DNA of 64,000 nucleotides from Rhabditophanes sp. KR3021 (taxonomy: Eukaryota > Nematoda > Chromadorea > Rhabditida > Alloionematidae), in assembly GCA_963281155.1 (NCBI GenBank), contig CAUJLY010000004.1:4464001-4528000 (forward strand), read 5' to 3'. Shown here one piece after another: positions 60,516 to 64,000 of the stretch. Both the position numbers and the translations under genes were made by a program. The notes under the pieces are model-generated. The model made no database searches, was not told where the DNA came from, and worked only from the letters and a program-made list of their open reading frames with translations. Within the stretch, counting starts at the first letter, position 1; the number at the start of each line of letters is the position of its first letter.

Positions 60516-63500
60516 TCACAACTTTCCATTAAGATCGCCATGATTAAATAAGCCTTGATCATATATACCAGCAGAAATGGTTCTACCTCCAAAATAACGT
60601 TTGTCAAGTTGTTCTTTGGCATTGACTGCTTCACTAGCTTCTTTGAACATTACAAATATACGAATATTATCGGTTTCTGGTTCTTTAAAGAATTTAATGT
60701 CATCTATTTTACCGAATTTGGATAATTCTTCACGTATTTCCAAATCTAAGTTGTCGTCAACCTCATCAGGAGTGACCATATTTCTAAGAACAACGACCGA
60801 GCTTTTGATTTTCTCCATCAATTTATTCATCAATTGATATCTTTGCTCATTCCCACGAATTTCACATTTCTCTTGTTGAGCAATAGATACATCTTCATTA
60901 TTTGCTTTCGTTTCTTTAATATGATCACTTAAATTGCCTGCTGTTTTTGCTGCATTCACTGAACTTTCCGTCGTTTCCTTCGATGACTGATCATTTTTTT
61001 CATTTTTCTTACTACGACCCCCTCTACTTCCACGCTTTGATGAACGCTTCTTTTCATCACCATCTTCAAGTTCTTTTTTGACAGGTTTATTATGAGCCAA
61101 TACTGCCAACTTGTCTTCGAAGGAATCGCAAATGGCCAAATCATTGCTTGTTTCAGCTGAATTGAAGGTCGATCTTCCGGTATCATTTTCAATATCCATA
61201 TCCTCTTCGCTTGTAATGACTTTGCTTTTGTCGTAAGAAGTTGAGGTAGTCCATGAAGAAACAGTTGAGCTAGGCAGAGGAATTTGGTTGACTTTTGGAG
61301 CCGTGGTATCTTTTCCATTTCTGAGACTATTATTTGAGTGATTCTTAAGATCTGAAATGCTTTCAGATAATGTGAGGGGAGTATGAGTTATAGCAATGGG
61401 ATTAGCAACAACCTTTGGCGGAGGAACTGCTGCTACTTGATCCCCGAACCCACGTCGTTTGCGCTTGTTAGTGGTAGGTGGAGTATCATTTGAATTGTCG
61501 CTAACTGACGGAGGCAATGAATTTTCGCGGGATGACGAATTATTAGAACTTTTGGGAGAAGTTCCTGCAGTTCTGTTTACATGCTCTTTTTCCTTGATGG
61601 CTGCAGTAACAGAAGCAGCTGCCATTGCGGTTCCTGCAGGTAAATTAGATTGTGAAGAAGGAATTACATATGTTAAGGCATCAGGTGGAGTTATGCATTT
61701 TCCTACCCTTAACGGCATACCGCCTAAGTCGAAAAGATTCATCCCGACGATGGCTTCTGCTGCAGCACTAGCAGATTCAAATTCAAGATATCCAAATCCC
61801 CTATAACAAAGGATAATACTCCAAAAACAAGGTCCCACTTACCTGTGGCCTTTTCCTCCTAACTGCTTAGCTAACTGACATTTCGTGATTACTCCAAACG
61901 CAGTGAAGACGTCAATCAAATCGGTCTCTGAAAGATCTGGATGAACAGAAGCAACGTAAACTCTATGATAATTTTTAGCTTCATTCATTACCATTTCAAT
62001 GATCGGCTGGGCCTGAAAACATATTATTATTGACTATTCGTGAATATTAGTGAGGTAATATAAAGGTTTTTAATATTTTTTAATAATTGTCCAAAGTACA
62101 AATAACTGCGAATCAACTGTGTTCTTTGCACATTAAGGACACAAATACACATTTGGTCCAAGGCATTTCACGTGATCATAATTAATAACTAATTTCAACT
62201 ACTTATTTACTTTAGTTCGCAACAACTTCGCACTCATCCTGGTCTTTACTAAATTTAAAATGGCAGAAAATTTAAGAAAGAAGACAGATTCTATTGTTCA
62301 CGTTTTAAGTAATAAATTGAGCCAAGCAATCATATATGCCACAAGGTGGCTAAGACGGAAAGAAGTAAGGCTTGTGTTGGAATTGGCATGTCTTAAAAGT
62401 TTATTTAACTTATTTTCTTTAGATATTCAAAAATCTGAATAGAAGAAAGAAGATTTGATGGAGTTGGTAAGCTAAAAGAACTGCTATTTAATGTATCCCA
62501 ATATATTATTTACTTTAGAATCTAATTTAAAGGAGCCAGAACTGATAGTAATTAGTATTTATGAGGAATGACTTGCTGTGTGTACCTCCTCCTCAAATAG
62601 CCTATTATATGCCTTCAAATATTTTGGCAGCCAAAAGACACAATCTAGGGAATCTTGAAGTAGACAGCACATTTTATAGAAGTTTTAAGTTGAACCTGGC
62701 AAAAGGGGATGAGATATTTCAACAACTTCAAGCATCTCTGGAAACTTTTGGTGAAATTCGGAAGACTTTGTGTGATGATTCAGCCAAAACTTCCATCAAT
62801 ACATGGAGAATCATTGAATTGATGGTCGTTCTTACTCGGCGGTGAGCAGTCTATTTTATAATAAAAGTAAAGGAAGTCCAATTATTCAACGGGAAAACTT
62901 CTGACTTATATTCTTTCACCGGTTTCGTCAACGAATAAATCAAGATGGAGATTCTTGAACTGATCCAATGAGTCTTGTTTATTGTAAATGGCCCGATTAC
63001 CTGACATTCTTGGTGGAGATACCCAGAATGCGGCAAAAAGGAATTGGGTTATTAAAATAATGAAGGCTAATTCGATATGCTCAAAACAAGAATTAATGAC
63101 GTATGAAGCCCAAGAAATGGATGCACGATCATGGGCGCAAAATGACTGATTTTTTTCCATTATTTTTTGATGATAAGTGCTTTAGATACGTGTACCGAGT
63201 GGATTTTATCTGAAGTCACAATTCAAGCCCGAACAACTATGACGATGATCTTGAAGGCGCTCTCTCCGATGATGTCGATGGATTTTGCCTGTTGTAGATC
63301 ACGATCGATCCGGTGGTAACTCCAACTGAATTGAAATATGATGCAGATGCCAAGGACCATGTGCTGTACATAGACTAGACTAAGAGCATTATAAAAAGGA
63401 TGAGTGATACCATGAGTGTCTACAATAAAGTAGTTGATAAACTATGCACATGGTACTCACTCTTGGCCAGGAAATGATTGTTTTACGTTGGACGTATGCC

Positions 63501-64000
63501 TTAGAAGGACTTGCTATGATATTGAAGCCTTCTTTATTGATTACTTTCGAGATGAGTACACTAACAGTGATTGCGGCAACCCATCTCGTTAAATTGCTCA
63601 TTATATGTTCCCAGACAAAAACGATGAAGTTGCTCAATTGATCTTCCAAGACTTTTTGGATAATAATGTCGTGTTAATTTAAGAAAAGACGCTAATTAAT
63701 TCTTTTAAACTATTTAAATTGTGTGAAATTAACAAACTCGATGCTTAAGGTTTTAAAATTGTGCCCCCTGATATTTAGCCCCTGAATCGTTACCTGGGGT
63801 ATGTTTGACGGTTTTCCTACTTTGAGGTTTCTGCCTCCCATCAACCTTCCGTTCATGGTCTCCTGAGCTAAGATTGCTGCCTCTGGTACTTCGAACTCTA
63901 AAAAGGCAAAACCTTTATGATGCCCAGTAAGTGCATCCCAAGACATATTAATAGACTTTATGGGACCGAAAGAACTAAAAGTCTCCTTAATTTGATCTTC
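60516..64000 (-). CDS. puf60: PUF60/half pint poly(U)-binding splicing factor (5' end beyond window)
   Basis: Exons in transcription order: 63794 to beyond 64000, 61843-62012, 60516-61800. PUF60 is an RNA-binding partner of U2AF that helps 3' splice-site recognition. RRM1 is cut at the window edge but shows [31 protein letters not shown] and [20 protein letters not shown]2 has [15 protein letters not shown] and [17 protein letters not shown], then [17 protein letters not shown] long Ser/Thr/Lys-rich linker follows. The C-terminal UHM has [17 protein letters not shown] and the family ending [15 protein letters not shown] with LFNHGDL. The linker is longer and more charged than the Ala-rich one in vertebrates. 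The 1.8-kb intron 62013-63793 contains other coding-like segments. Confidence 0.95.
62260..62845 (+). pseudogene. Disrupted gene nested in a PUF60 intron
   Basis: An ATG at 62260 opens a helical, basic N-terminus ([20 protein letters not shown], then ATRWLRRKE) ending at a GTAAGG donor (exon 62260-62364). A 24-base exon, 62443-62466 (KKEDLMEL), fits in phase and has a GTAAGC donor. The next acceptor (TTTAG, 62518) leads to [15 protein letters not shown] in a frame that does not match. The final open segment 62561-62845 ([49 protein letters not shown]) needs yet another frame. I could not make one continuous protein, so it looks disrupted by one or two indels, or an intron has been missed. Family not recognised. 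Confidence 0.45.
62906..63160 (-). CDS. Small membrane protein, 84 aa, in a PUF60 intron
   Basis: A complete ATG-to-stop frame on the PUF60 strand with non-random composition: polar start ([19 protein letters not shown]), one hydrophobic segment ([17 protein letters not shown], about residues 31-47) and a polar tail ([17 protein letters not shown]). It would be a small single-pass membrane protein, or an alternatively spliced or retained exon. No family recognised. Its position inside an intron of a same-strand gene makes independent expression uncertain. Confidence 0.4.
   Translation of the reverse strand: MEKNQSFCAHDRASISWASYVINSCFEHIELAFIILITQFLFAAFWVSPPRMSGNRAIYNKQDSLDQFKNLHLDLFVDETGERI
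63217..63682 (+). pseudogene. Decayed relative of the 56-kb broken gene (copy 2)
   Basis: Three frames must be combined to follow the similarity. [19 protein letters not shown] corresponds to FNDNYDAE...IKNELDGLN of copy 1. [12 protein letters not shown] corresponds to [32 protein letters not shown] then NPSR corresponds to NIEAILVDYFRDGNTNSDSG then [20 protein letters not shown], ending VVLI and stop, corresponds to NDEVAALIFQDFLHAN ending VNLI and stop. Stops and frameshifts in between show it is non-functional. It lies in a PUF60 intron on the opposite strand. Confidence 0.65.

Noticed and set aside
61459..61806. 115-residue plus-strand ORF
   Set aside because: Antisense shadow of the PUF60 linker and RRM2.

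Overview
The window is AT-rich, intron-rich animal DNA. Genes have short GT-AG introns, and many starts are preceded closely by a splice-acceptor-like TTTTAG or TTTCAG. Several marker genes point to a nematode: a MAB-3-like transcription factor with two DM domains, a SLO-2 (KCNT-type) potassium channel, a bestrophin and possible trans-splice acceptors. I cannot name the species. Exon models were built by hand from splice signals and reading phase; each conserved gene adds up to a whole number of codons.

1-7.7 kb (+): 3' part of the splicing factor SLU7, a PLPP6-type lipid phosphatase 131 bp after it, then a nine-exon bestrophin. A decayed second copy of the bestrophin last exon follows. 7.7-20.6 kb (+): a mab-3/dmd-3-like DM gene with very long introns and two possible promoters; its two alternative upstream exons share one splice phase. 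22.2-23.7 kb (-): two small secreted-protein loci, one broken and one intact. 24.9-27.9 kb (+): a tight run of four genes: a coiled-coil protein, an unknown protein, RER1 and a small unknown protein.

28.5-32.7 kb (-): SMAP-type ArfGAP, VTA1 and BROX in that transcriptional order. All three act in endosomal and vesicle traffic, and two are ESCRT-III partners. 32.8-36.4 kb (+): NOSIP and a flavin-containing monooxygenase. 37.3-44.0 kb (+): a complete slo-2 gene with three alternative first coding exons and an unusual T-C-G-Y-G selectivity filter. 47.1-49.8 kb (+): a membrane-anchored leucine-rich-repeat protein whose third intron carries a broken gene on the other strand. 50.8-51.4 kb (-): an unrecognised single-pass membrane protein. 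55.5-59.3 kb (+): a 907-residue ankyrin/GH20-hexosaminidase-like fusion, again with a broken gene inside an intron. 59.5-60.1 kb (-): HINT3-type HIT protein. 60.5-64.0 kb (-): PUF60 (half pint), running off the right edge; one intron holds a disrupted plus-strand gene, a small membrane-protein ORF and a decayed relative of the broken gene in the ankyrin/GH20 intron.

The main themes are conserved housekeeping genes in same-strand clusters that may be operons, alternative first exons in the two large regulatory genes (DM factor and slo-2), and broken genes sheltered in introns. No tRNA, rRNA, CRISPR array or intact transposon was recognised. Introns and intergenic stretches are simple AT-rich sequence except where listed.
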